From NCBI GenBank assembly GCA_041686915.1, contig JAWLDB010000020.1:1-24551 (forward strand): a DNA stretch of 24,551 nucleotides, given 5' to 3'. Shown piece after piece: positions 1-8,192 of this stretch (the stretch's first letter is position 1; every line of letters begins with the position of its first letter). Below the pieces are notes generated by a model. That model ran no database searches. It saw only the letters and a program-made list of their open reading frames with translations, and was not told where the DNA came from. The position numbers and the translations under genes are program-made. Source of the DNA: JAWLDB01 sp041686915. GTDB lineage: Bacteria > Bacillota > UBA994 > UBA5500.

Positions 1-921
1 ACGATAGTTAGTGCGGAATTCGTGCCACGACGGTACGGCAGCCCCTCTACCAGGCTGCCACCTCACCTTACGCTGTAGCCCAGATTCCCAACAGACTGGG
101 TGGTAGAAGCATCCCTGACAGCGCATAGTCAGTTCAGCCAGCTTGACATGTCCCTTACAGGTATAGTAGACCAGGCGAAAACGGATTGACCAATCCAAAA
201 CACAGAATGGAACCAGTACTCCCAGGATGATAGCAGCTGTCAACAGTATGTCAGGGAACGGAGTACCGAGTACCTGCAAGATTACCTGAGCACCAAGGGG
301 TAGGATACCAAACACCAAAGCGACCCCCGCCGCGATCAGTAGGTGCCTGGCCTTACCTTGCAATGGCTCTCTCGGCACTTCTTCCCAATCAATGCGTTTC
401 AGATAGGGCATCATTGCCAGTTCCATGTTCCGCCGCTCCAACTCGTCTCTGACCGGCCATCCTTCCACCGGCTCACCACTTAGGCCAACCAACACGATTC
501 CATCCGTATCCGGGCGAACCGAGTAGCCGGACAGCCCCTTCCAGGCTACTACTAGCCTAGGGTTGGGGTACAGCCCAACTACACCAAGCGGCGTAAAGAT
601 TATTTCCTGCCGCCGCATTACTCGCCATCCCGCATAGGCACCCACTCCTACTCCCATGGCAAGGCGCAACAGCAGAATCTCCTCTGGAACTTCCGCTACC
701 ATACTTACAGCAAATAGCAGGGTCATCAAAAATCCGCTGATCAGCGTGAGCAAATAAAACGGCCGTTTGATGGGGAACTCAGCCTGCCAGCGCTCGAATA
801 CACGATGCACCGAAGAGTGACGGATTGGGTGGAAGTAACGAGGGACAAAATGCGTGGGGTTGTTGACCACCACCAGCAGTAAGCCGACCAGAACCCCCAA
901 TAAACCAAGCATAAAGCTCAT
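1..921 (-). CDS. Multi-spanning membrane protein of unknown function, 3' end cut by the window
   Basis: An open frame of 307 codons runs from ATG at 921 to the window edge without a stop, so the C-terminus is missing. The start is supported by GAGGTG at 932-927, five bases upstream. Hydrophobic segments lie at about residues 4-20, 55-75, 83-98, 193-215 and 224-243. A soluble stretch of roughly 100 residues (100-190) separates the two membrane halves. After the last segment comes a cysteine-rich part (C255, C268, C271, C277, with H274 between) that could bind a metal or form a disulfide. I recognise no family. The gene is divergent from the chemoreceptor fusion, with 256 bases between them and no clear promoter for either. 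The reading frame is convincing; the function is unknown. Confidence 0.75.
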   Translation of the reverse strand, partial: MSFMLGLLGVLVGLLLVVVNNPTHFVPRYFHPIRHSSVHRVFERWQAEFPIKRPFYLLTLISGFLMTLLFAVSMVAEVPEEILLLRLAMGVGVGAYAGWRVMRRQEIIFTPLGVVGLYPNPRLVVAWKGLSGYSVRPDTDGIVLVGLSGEPVEGWPVRDELERRNMELAMMPYLKRIDWEEVPREPLQGKARHLLIAAGVALVFGILPLGAQVILQVLGTPFPDILLTAAIILGVLVPFCVLDWSIRFRLVYYTCKGHVKLAELTMRCQGCFYHPVCWESGLQRKVRWQPGRGAAVPSWHEFRTNYR

Positions 922-1177
922 CTCTACACCTCTTCATATAGGCACAAACAATAGCTCGATGTCGTCTTGCACAACAACCCGAAGCTAATAACCTTATTTT
1001 GTGTATCCAAGAATTCGCCTCGTAAGTGATGTTTTCCTGCGTGCTTGTATCTCCAACTCATGCCACTCCAGTAGAACTGCTAACCTGCATTTAGCTCATT
1101 AGAAGGATTATCCAAAGTTCCATAGAAACCTTAATAATGCATGTTTCGACACATTTCTCCATGAAAGAGGGATTCTA

Positions 1178-3682
1178 TTGAGCTGGTTCAACAAGCAAAA
1201 ACGAGAGCTGGAGCGGAAGGAGAAACCGACTAGTGAGCCGACGGGAGAGCTGCGTGGAGCGCAACAGCTGACCAAGCGAGCGGCCAGAGTGGACATCTCT
1301 GTACAGAAGGTTACTTATGGAACTGACCAGGTAGAGGCTGCGACTAACCAACTGCTGGACGTAATCAAAGACATAAGTGACCAGATGTCGGGACAACAGG
1401 AGGCAGTGGCACAAGCATCATCCATTATTACGGAACTTGGTGCATTTGCACAGGAAGTCACAGCCTCTGTCAATGAAGTGGGAAGCAGCAGCAGCCAGAC
1501 TGCAGCGACCATCGGAAATGGTAAAGAGGCTGTGCGCAAATCGACAGAGTTTATCGGACAGATCAAACAAACGGTGACCGAAAACGCCGACACTGTGCGC
1601 AAGCTAGTCGACCGCACAATGGAGATTGATCGGTTTGTTGCATCCATCAAAGACATCGCCACGCAGACGAACCTACTCGCACTAAATGCGGCGATTGAGG
1701 CTGCCAGAGCTGGGGCTGAAGGACGGGGATTTGCAGTCGTAGCTAACGAGGTTAAAAAGTTAGCCGAGAACAGTGCCGCGTCAGCTGTTCAGATTAGTAA
1801 GCTATTGGACGGGATCAAAGCTGATGCTGCTTCCGCTGTGGCCGCTCTGCAAGAGAATGTGCAGGCGGTTGCCGAAGGACACCGTTTGGTTACAGAGACA
1901 GGAACATCCCTGGACGAGATTATGGATTCGGTCTCTGAGACTATGGCTCTGGTGCAAGAAATCAGTACGGCAGTCGCGCAGCAAGCGAGCAACAACGAGC
2001 AGTTGATGTCGGTCACAGATAGCATGAAAGATGCGCTGACCAAAGCAGCACTGTATATTGAAACGGCCAGTTTTGACGCTGAACAGCAGAGAGCTTCTGT
2101 GCAGACCCTGCTCAAAGTCACACGCGACCTACGTGAACTGGGACAAGACTTGCAGCAAAGCATCCCTCAGTCAACTAACGAGAATGCTGCAAAACAAGCG
2201 TATCAATATGGATTGCCCCAGGATCCGGTCACTTTAGACCCGGCCCTTTCTCGCGACACCAACTCCAATAATGTACTACGTGAGATGTTCTTAGGGCTAT
2301 TGCAGGTAGGCCAAGACGGTAAACCAATTCCCGCCATCGCTGCTACGTGGCATTTGGAGGAAGACGGACGTACCTATACTTTTCTGCTCCGCCAGGATGT
2401 ACATTTCCATCATGGCCGCCAAGTAGAGGCACAAGACGTGAAGTTTAGCTTAGAGAGGCTATTGCGCCCCGATACCAAGTCTCCCCATGGAGGTTTGGTG
2501 CAGAGCATCGCAGGCGCCGAGGAGCTGGCGCAGGGTAGAGCAGGTGATGCCCACGGCATCCGGGTTTTAGGCAAACACAAGCTGTCTATCACACTAAGAA
2601 GCCCTAACCTGGTATTTCTGAACAACCTTGCTAACTTGGCCACATCGATTGTGCCGAGAGAAGTCGTTGAGAAACTCGGTGCCGAATTTGCCAAAAACCC
2701 TGTTGGCGCTGGTCCCTTCAGTTTTGTGCACTGGCAGCCCGGGCAAGAGATCCTGCTGAGAGCAAACAAGCGATTTCACGAGGGCCCGCCCTATGTAGAT
2801 CAGGTGAACATCCGCATTTTCCAAGGAGCAGATGCGCTTTTACAAGGTTTTGTAGCAGGACAAGTTGCTCATATCAGAGTAGATGCCGCCAGCGTCGAAA
2901 CTCTAGCATCACACCCTACCTATGCGTCACAGTTGAACAAGATGGAGCCGGTAGACATTCAGTATTGCGCCTTGATGTGCAACAAGCATCCCTTTGATAA
3001 CAAGCTGGTGCGGCAAGCTGCCAACTACGCGTTTGACCGGGGAAGCTATCTGAGCACTGTGCTTAAAGGTCATGCGATACTAGCAAATGGAGTCTTACCG
3101 CCTTCACTTTTGGGCCGCCAAGCCGGTGGCTATGAATATAACCTGAGCAAGGCGAAATCTCTGATGTCGCAAGCCTATCCTCATGGCGTTAATAATGAGG
3201 TAATCTTGCATGTTAGAGCTAACAACCACGAACAGGCAGCGCGCGCGCAGGCTATAGCAGATGCTCTGCTGCAAATTGGCATCAAAGTACGCATCGTAAC
3301 ACTGCCCTGGACAGAGTTGGTCAAGCCGGAGAATATGGCCAAGTGTCACATGTTCCTGATGGCTGCCAGCGGCGGGCATGCTGAAGCCACACCTTATCTA
3401 GAACCGTACTTCCATTCACGTGGTATAGGTAAAGGTAACCGCGTGAGTTACAGCAATCCGCAAGTAGATCGCTTGCTCGACCAGGCTGAGACGATCGCCA
3501 ACCCAGAGCGCCGCAAGCAAGCCTACATCAAGGCTCATCAGCTGATTGTTGAGGATGCTCCATGGATGTTCTTGTTCCATCCCATTAACTATATGGCTCG
3601 CCAGCCTTACGTTAAAGGGTTCCACGCAGGCGTAGGTGGCGACGTACATGTCAAGCACCTCTGGCTTGACCAAGAGGCATAG
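1178..3682 (+). CDS. Soluble chemoreceptor fused to a family 5 solute-binding domain
   Basis: Residues about 40-325 form the long coiled-coil signalling hairpin of methyl-accepting chemotaxis proteins. The conserved tip is at about 155-200 and includes NLLALNAAIEAARAG followed by GRGFAVVANEV. Residues about 340-825 form a full SBP_bac_5 domain, the family of oligopeptide-, dipeptide- and nickel-binding proteins, starting near YGLPQDPVTLDPAL and containing FDNKLVRQAANYAFDR. There is no signal peptide, lipobox, HAMP domain or membrane helix; the N-terminus is short and strongly charged. The protein should therefore be cytoplasmic and sense an internal ligand, passing the signal to CheA/CheW. 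The sensor lies C-terminal to the signalling domain, the reverse of classical receptors, and I see no C-terminal CheR-docking pentapeptide. The TTG start at 1178 follows AGAGG (1166-1170) with a 7-base gap; the nearby ATG at 1161 is stopped after six codons. A strong hairpin terminator follows. The domain calls are secure; ligand and location are inferred. Confidence 0.93.
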   Translation: MSWFNKQKRELERKEKPTSEPTGELRGAQQLTKRAARVDISVQKVTYGTDQVEAATNQLLDVIKDISDQMSGQQEAVAQASSIITELGAFAQEVTASVNEVGSSSSQTAATIGNGKEAVRKSTEFIGQIKQTVTENADTVRKLVDRTMEIDRFVASIKDIATQTNLLALNAAIEAARAGAEGRGFAVVANEVKKLAENSAASAVQISKLLDGIKADAASAVAALQENVQAVAEGHRLVTETGTSLDEIMDSVSETMALVQEISTAVAQQASNNEQLMSVTDSMKDALTKAALYIETASFDAEQQRASVQTLLKVTRDLRELGQDLQQSIPQSTNENAAKQAYQYGLPQDPVTLDPALSRDTNSNNVLREMFLGLLQVGQDGKPIPAIAATWHLEEDGRTYTFLLRQDVHFHHGRQVEAQDVKFSLERLLRPDTKSPHGGLVQSIAGAEELAQGRAGDAHGIRVLGKHKLSITLRSPNLVFLNNLANLATSIVPREVVEKLGAEFAKNPVGAGPFSFVHWQPGQEILLRANKRFHEGPPYVDQVNIRIFQGADALLQGFVAGQVAHIRVDAASVETLASHPTYASQLNKMEPVDIQYCALMCNKHPFDNKLVRQAANYAFDRGSYLSTVLKGHAILANGVLPPSLLGRQAGGYEYNLSKAKSLMSQAYPHGVNNEVILHVRANNHEQAARAQAIADALLQIGIKVRIVTLPWTELVKPENMAKCHMFLMAASGGHAEATPYLEPYFHSRGIGKGNRVSYSNPQVDRLLDQAETIANPERRKQAYIKAHQLIVEDAPWMFLFHPINYMARQPYVKGFHAGVGGDVHVKHLWLDQEA

Positions 3683-3695
3683 TAAAGGATGCAAA

Positions 3696-3730
3696 TAAAG
3701 CGCCGGTCGCATCTTGCGACCGGCGCTTTA
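3696..3730. terminator. Shared bidirectional terminator of the chemoreceptor fusion and rnpB
   Basis: A perfect 16-bp stem (3696-3711 with 3715-3730) closes a 3-base loop. It begins 13 bases after the stop of the + strand chemoreceptor gene and lies 24 bases beyond the mature 3' end of the - strand RNase P RNA. The A- and T-rich outer ends suit both directions. Confidence 0.85.
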
Positions 3731-3754
3731 TTACCAATCATCTATATGACATTC

Positions 3755-4108
3755 ATAAGTAGACCTGTAAGCCGAGTTCTGTCTCCTCCAGTGGAGGCGG
3801 CAATCATCTATCTAGGATGCCAGTTACCTGGCACCTCAAGCGACCAACCCGAGGGAGCGGACGAGCAGCCCTTAATTCCCTCCTATTAGGTCTTGCTCCA
3901 AGTGGGGTTTACCGAGCCAACCAGTCACCTGGTTGCTGGTGAGCTCTTACCTCACCTTTCCACCCTTACCGGCCTAAGCCGGCGGTATCTCTCTGTGGCA
4001 CTTTCCTTCAGGTCACCCTGACTGGACGTTATCCAGCACCCTGCTCTACGGAGCTCGGACTTTCCTCGGACGCGCTAAGCGCTGCCCGCGATTGCCCGGT
4101 CTACTTAT
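3755..4108 (-). ncRNA. rnpB: RNase P RNA
   Basis: This is the catalytic RNA of ribonuclease P, which removes the 5' leader of precursor tRNAs together with the RnpA protein. On the minus strand the ends pair as helix P1 (ATAAGTAGACC with GGTCTACTTAT). The first conserved core, GAGGAAAGTCCGAGCTCC, lies about 45 bases in. The element GGTAAACCCC is present, and the 3' core ACAGAACTCGGCTTACAGG precedes the closing P1 strand. The length, near 354 bases, and overall order fit the ancestral A-type bacterial RNA rather than the Bacillus B-type; I judge that by eye only. It starts about 65 bases downstream of yqfO and has its own consensus promoter. Confidence 0.96.
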
Positions 4109-4135
4109 GAAGTTTTAGCGTGGTTACAGAAAACA

Positions 4136-4164
4136 ATTATACCAACAGTCAGCCATTATGTCAA
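4136..4164 (-). promoter_or_regulatory. Perfect-consensus sigma-A promoter of rnpB
   Basis: On the minus strand TTGACA (4164-4159) is followed by a 17-base spacer and TATAAT (4141-4136). Both hexamers match the housekeeping consensus in every position. A start near 4129 would give a precursor with a leader of about 20 bases before the mature RNase P RNA. Confidence 0.88.
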
Positions 4165-4173
4165 CAAGATTAT

Positions 4174-5283
4174 CTAGATGACGTTCCAGATGTCTCGATT
4201 TCGTTGGCTAATCAAGATTTCTGCACCATTTTTCTGCATCTCGCCTAGCAGCCGCTTAGCCAAAGCCTGCAAAATAGGCCACTCTGTATAATAGTGGCCA
4301 GCGTCGACCACAGCCAAGCCAAAAGCAGTTGCGTCAACAGCCTGATGGTAAGCGACATCACCTGTAAGCAAGACATCGGCACGGCCATTGGTGTTATAGA
4401 CCAGGCTTCCGCCTGAGCCTCCTGCAACTGCTACTTTTCTGACGATTGTACTCGGATCCCCCGCGATGCGTACTGCTGAGACACCTAGCCGTTGCTTAAC
4501 CAGTTCCGCGAAATCCCGCAGTGAGACTTCTGCGCGCAAGCTGCCGATCAAGCCGAGAGCCCTAACCTTGTCCTGATTATGCAGCGGAATTACATCGTAG
4601 GCGACTTCTTCATACGGATGAGCTTTTAGCATAGCACGCAAGCTTTGGTTCAGCAAGCTCTCCGGTACCACTGTTTCCAGCCGTTCTTCTCGAACCTGTT
4701 CAAGTTTTCCCACTGAGCCAATGAAAGGCACTGCACCAGACTCTGGTAAGAATGTACCATTGCCCGCAACGGAAAAGGTGCAGTTGCTGTAGTTGCCGAT
4801 GTGACCAGCACCTGCTCTGCCTAGAGCGAAACGCACCTGCTCCACATGGTCAATTGGCACATAGACTACGAGTTTGAAAAGCTGATCGTGGCCAACTATC
4901 TTCAGAGGCAAGAGATCAGTCAGTTCAAGCAATTCCGCTAAAACCTGGTTCACACCTTCAGGCGAAACATCGAGGTTTGTATGCGCCGCGTAGACAGCAA
5001 TGTCGCTTTTGATCAATGTCTCTATTACTTTACCCTGCTCTAGGTCAGTACGAACCGCCTTTAATGGCTTGAAGATAATGGGATGATGCGCAATGATCAA
5101 CTGACAATCGAGTTCGACTGCCTCGTTTACCACTTCTTCTGTAACGTCAAGCGTAAGCATCACCCGACTGACATGTTTTTGCAGGGACCCGACCAACAGT
5201 CCAACATTGTCCCAATCTTCCGCAAAGCGTTTGGGCGCGATTTTCTCAAGCCAGCCAATCAGCGTCTGCGCATGAATAGACAT
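4174..5283 (-). CDS. yqfO: Nif3-like dinuclear metal protein (YqfO type)
   Basis: This is a member of the NIF3/GTP cyclohydrolase I type 2 family, hexameric proteins with a two-metal centre. Metal ligands are visible as the pair H66-H67 in IAHHPII, H101 and D105 in HTNLD, and a C-terminal GDVAYHQAVD with a later HYYTEWP. At 369 residues it is the long form with a PII-like insert between the two halves, matching Bacillus subtilis YqfO in size. The ATG start is preceded by AGGAGG at about nine bases. It lies 20 bases downstream of trmK, an arrangement conserved in Firmicutes, so the two are co-transcribed. No terminator separates its stop from the rnpB promoter. The physiological role of the family is not settled. 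Confidence 0.93.
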   Translation of the reverse strand: MSIHAQTLIGWLEKIAPKRFAEDWDNVGLLVGSLQKHVSRVMLTLDVTEEVVNEAVELDCQLIIAHHPIIFKPLKAVRTDLEQGKVIETLIKSDIAVYAAHTNLDVSPEGVNQVLAELLELTDLLPLKIVGHDQLFKLVVYVPIDHVEQVRFALGRAGAGHIGNYSNCTFSVAGNGTFLPESGAVPFIGSVGKLEQVREERLETVVPESLLNQSLRAMLKAHPYEEVAYDVIPLHNQDKVRALGLIGSLRAEVSLRDFAELVKQRLGVSAVRIAGDPSTIVRKVAVAGGSGGSLVYNTNGRADVLLTGDVAYHQAVDATAFGLAVVDAGHYYTEWPILQALAKRLLGEMQKNGAEILISQRNRDIWNVI

Positions 5284-5303
5284 GGGCGTTTCGCCTCCTT
5301 GGT

Positions 5304-5993
5304 TTATTCGAGTAGCGCTTTTATCGCTACCAACTCTTCGCGTATTCGCAAACTTTTCTCACGAGCACTGTCGGAAGAACTAAGTGTCACCTGCTCCAAG
5401 ATCCGTTGGCGTTCTTTAATCGCATCCGCCAAACGCCTTGCGAATAGATCAGGTTTCCGATGTAAGATCACCGGCCCGAATTCCAGCTGCAAAACGTCCA
5501 GCGTCTTGCTTTCGCCGGGTTCAACAGCAATTACTTCATAAACTATGTCATTCTCCAAAGCCAGATCTTCATCTACAATTTTCCACCCATGGCCAATCAG
5601 CCACTTGCGCAGCTCTTTGCCAGCCACATTGGGTTGCAGTATCAAGCGTGTGAGATTGGCCAAGACCTCAGGTCTAGCCTCCAGAATATCAATCATCGTG
5701 GTCGCGCCCATGCCAGCGATAGTCACTGTGTCTACCTCACCTGGCCTAAGCACCGACAAACCTGACCCCAACCTGACCTGCATTGTCTCAAGCAGATCAT
5801 ATGCCACAGCTGTTTCTCTGGCTCGCCGAGCTGGATCCTCATTTAGCTCACCGGCAATAGCAAAACTGATACGCTTGTTCAAGAGCAGCCAGGCGGGAAG
5901 ATAACCATGGTCACTGCCAATGTCCGCCAATCGACTGTCTTGAGGGACAAGACTGGCAATTAGCTCTAGACGAGGACCAATATTGAGGTTCAT
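5304..5993 (-). CDS. trmK: tRNA (adenine22-N1)-methyltransferase
   Basis: The product resembles TrmK (YqfN), which uses S-adenosylmethionine to methylate N1 of adenine 22 in the D-loop of certain tRNAs. The SAM-binding motif I is DIGSDHGYLP at residues 24-33, followed by an acidic E49 at the end of strand 2, AGMG at 93-96 and the family signature LQPN. A helical C-terminal part, rich in charged residues, follows the Rossmann domain. The start is placed at ATG 5993 because GGAGGT (6008-6003) sits nine bases upstream; the in-frame GTG at 6002 directly abuts that ribosome site and is unlikely. It is the first gene of the trmK-yqfO operon and is divergent from the LtaS-like gene. Confidence 0.94.
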   Translation of the reverse strand: MNLNIGPRLELIASLVPQDSRLADIGSDHGYLPAWLLLNKRISFAIAGELNEDPARRARETAVAYDLLETMQVRLGSGLSVLRPGEVDTVTIAGMGATTMIDILEARPEVLANLTRLILQPNVAGKELRKWLIGHGWKIVDEDLALENDIVYEVIAVEPGESKTLDVLQLEFGPVILHRKPDLFARRLADAIKERQRILEQVTLSSSDSAREKSLRIREELVAIKALLE

Positions 5994-6024
5994 TATAAAC
6001 ACACCTCCAACAGTCTGTCACTCA

Positions 6025-6055
6025 ATGATACCATGCCAGTAATGCTAAATGCCAA
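6025..6055 (-). promoter_or_regulatory. Candidate promoter of trmK-yqfO
   Basis: On the minus strand TTGGCA (6055-6050) and TATCAT (6030-6025) are 19 bases apart. The -10 is preceded by TGG, an extended -10 that can compensate for the long spacer. It lies just ahead of the trmK ribosome site. Confidence 0.4.
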
Positions 6056-6078
6056 CTCGCATTAACTCATCGCTCCAT

Positions 6079-6107
6079 TTGACGAGCTTAGAATAGGGTA
6101 TTATACT
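6079..6107 (+). promoter_or_regulatory. Sigma-A-type promoter of the LtaS-like gene
   Basis: TTGACG (6079-6084), a 17-base spacer and TATACT (6102-6107) match the housekeeping consensus in five of six positions at each hexamer. The expected start near 6114 leaves a leader of about 70 bases before the coding region. Confidence 0.7.
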
Positions 6108-6185
6108 AGCGCAGTGGGTAATAACCTGCACGCTCGGACACGTTGCTGAGCAATTCGACCAAAATGGACTGGAGTCGTGAACTTA

Positions 6186-8099
6186 ATGAGGCATAAATAT
6201 ATGTCGACTGACTTACTCCTTGACCTGTGCAATACAGCAATCTTCACAGCCATCCTCTTTGTCAAATTGACGGGAGTTAAACATGAATTATGGCCTAATT
6301 ACCCGGCTAGCGACGGTTTCATTGTGGGGTCTTTGGGCGGTGCGTTGTTGATAGTTACGACATTGCTGCTCTTTAGGCGGGATAGGCGCTACCTAGCCTT
6401 CATTCTAGTGAACTTTGTGGTCAGCTTTATATTGCTCGCTGATTTGGTCTATAATCGCTACTATTCGGACGTAACCTCTGTTATCCTGCTGCGGCAAGCC
6501 CGCTTGGCAGGTGAGGTTAAGTCGAGTGTCATTGCCCTGCTGCGCCCAAGCGACATAGCCTTTTTTATAGATATCATCCTGATGGTACCCATTTTGTTTG
6601 TCTCAAAAGCACGCGGCAGGCGCTCGATGCAGCACATGAGTTCATGGCGCTACAGACTAGCTGCCATGCTAGTACTATCAACCGTTGGGTACCAGCTCTG
6701 TGCCAGCAGCATACAGTCTCTTGAGGCGGTAACCCCTGGGATGCTTAAGACCTTCTATGATAAGAAGTACATTATGGGGAAAATTGGCGGCGTTAGCTAC
6801 CATGCCGTTGACGCATATCGCTTTGCATACAAGCGACTCACTACTGGCGATATCTCCGCAGATGATCGAACATTAGTGAAACAGTGGTTTTCGGAGCGGA
6901 TGACCGGTCAAGTCAGCAGTGGTCGCTATCAAGCCACACCACGTTATACTGCTGTAATGCAAGGAAAAAACCTGATTATGGTTCAACTGGAAGCATTCCA
7001 GTCATTCGTACTTAATCGGACAATCAATGGCCAGGAGATTACTCCCAACCTAAACAGGCTGGCCAAATCAAGTCTGGTCTTTGATAACCTTTACTATCAG
7101 ACTGCTCTGGGCAATACCTCAGACGCCGAGTTCCTAGCTAATACGTCAATGCTCCCGGCTCAAGAGGGGGCCGCCTATTACGAATATGCGGCCAACACAT
7201 TCCAATCGCTGCCCCAGGCTCTGAAAGAAGCTGGGTATCAGACAGCGGTCATGCATGCCAATCGGCCGGGTTTCTGGAACAGGCTAAGCATGTATCGATC
7301 AATGGGGTTTGACACCTATGAAAGCAATCAGAACTTCACCATCGATGAAACATATATACTGGGGCTTACCGACCATTCATTCTACAGGCAAGCAGTGGAA
7401 AAACTTAAACAGTATAGACAGCCGTTCTATAGCTTCCTGGTTTCCCTATCCAGCCACTTCCCCTTCAACGACCCGAACATTCCGCTGGATGATTTGCTAG
7501 ACTTGGGAGAATTTGAAGGCACGTTCATGGGAGACTACCTGGAGAGCATCCACTATGCAGATCAGGCGATCGGCATCCTGATAAGTGAGCTGAAGACTGC
7601 AGGGCTATGGGACAATTCGGCAGTTGTCTTCTACGGCGACCATGGCGCAATCCCATATGAGAAGCGTGACGAACTGGCGAGACTTATCCTAGGCAGAGAT
7701 GAGATGAGCCAGTTGGAGTGGTTCCAGGCTCAGAGAGTTGTGGGCATGATGCACTTCCCGGGAGAGCGGATTAAGGGAATCAGAGCTCAGGCAGCTGGCC
7801 AGATTGACCTTTACCCAACCTTGGCAAACCTGTTTGGATTGACGCCTAAGTATGCTTTAGGTAGTGACCTGTTAAACAGCAGCAGGGGATTTGTCGTCTT
7901 CCGTAATGGTATGTGGGCCTCAGATAACGCTATGTACTTCAACCACACACACAAGATATTGGAGCTGAGCACAGGGGGCGAGCTTAGCGCCGAGTTGTTC
8001 GCCTGGGAAATCGAAAAGGCTCAAGACAGTATTCGAGTATCCGATCTGACCCTCGACCATAATCTAATCAAGTACTTCGAGAGCAGGACAGGCGATTAG
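6186..8099 (+). CDS. LtaS-like membrane sulfatase-fold phosphoglycerol transferase
   Basis: The N-terminal third carries about five hydrophobic segments, and the C-terminal part is an extracytoplasmic sulfatase/alkaline-phosphatase-fold domain, the layout of lipoteichoic acid synthase. Such enzymes move glycerol phosphate from phosphatidylglycerol to a polymer or sugar on the outer face of the membrane. Likely Mn ligands and the nucleophile can be placed by analogy with LtaS: E269 in VQLEAFQSF, T311 in GNTSDAEF, and D485-H486 in YGDHG. Length (about 637 residues) is normal. GGAG at 6171-6174 lies 11 bases before ATG 6186; an in-frame GTG at 6177 is only two bases from it and is less likely. 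It has its own promoter and a hairpin over its stop codon. The exact acceptor is unknown: LTA, a related polymer or a glycan modification are all possible. Confidence 0.9.
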   Translation: MRHKYMSTDLLLDLCNTAIFTAILFVKLTGVKHELWPNYPASDGFIVGSLGGALLIVTTLLLFRRDRRYLAFILVNFVVSFILLADLVYNRYYSDVTSVILLRQARLAGEVKSSVIALLRPSDIAFFIDIILMVPILFVSKARGRRSMQHMSSWRYRLAAMLVLSTVGYQLCASSIQSLEAVTPGMLKTFYDKKYIMGKIGGVSYHAVDAYRFAYKRLTTGDISADDRTLVKQWFSERMTGQVSSGRYQATPRYTAVMQGKNLIMVQLEAFQSFVLNRTINGQEITPNLNRLAKSSLVFDNLYYQTALGNTSDAEFLANTSMLPAQEGAAYYEYAANTFQSLPQALKEAGYQTAVMHANRPGFWNRLSMYRSMGFDTYESNQNFTIDETYILGLTDHSFYRQAVEKLKQYRQPFYSFLVSLSSHFPFNDPNIPLDDLLDLGEFEGTFMGDYLESIHYADQAIGILISELKTAGLWDNSAVVFYGDHGAIPYEKRDELARLILGRDEMSQLEWFQAQRVVGMMHFPGERIKGIRAQAAGQIDLYPTLANLFGLTPKYALGSDLLNSSRGFVVFRNGMWASDNAMYFNHTHKILELSTGGELSAELFAWEIEKAQDSIRVSDLTLDHNLIKYFESRTGD

Positions 8100-8110
8100 C
8101 CTGTCCTGCT
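8082..8110 (+). terminator. Hairpin overlapping the stop codon of the LtaS-like gene
   Basis: A perfect 12-bp stem (8082-8093 with 8099-8110) has the 5-base loop GATTA, so the TAG stop lies in the loop and first stem base. No T-run follows, so it may act in mRNA stability rather than as a classical terminator. Confidence 0.5.
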
Positions 8111-8130
8111 GCATTATGCACACATGTTGT

Positions 8131-8160
8131 TTGACCTCCATTTTCGATGTATGATTTACT
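8131..8160 (+). promoter_or_regulatory. Weak candidate promoter of the nucleotidyltransferase gene
   Basis: TTGACC at 8131-8136 is followed by TTTACT (8155-8160) at 18 bases. An alternative pairing is TTGTTT (8127-8132) with TATGAT (8150-8155) at 17 bases. I cannot choose between them. Confidence 0.35.
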
Positions 8161-8192
8161 AATCCAACTATTTACACGGAGGGGATGGAATA

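Noticed and set aside
3689..3889. A 66-codon plus-strand ORF
   Set aside because: It covers the terminator and the antisense of RNase P RNA; structural RNA explains the sequence.
5083..5541. A 152-codon plus-strand open frame
   Set aside because: It lies antisense to yqfO and trmK and has no ribosome site of note; it is a by-product of their codon bias.
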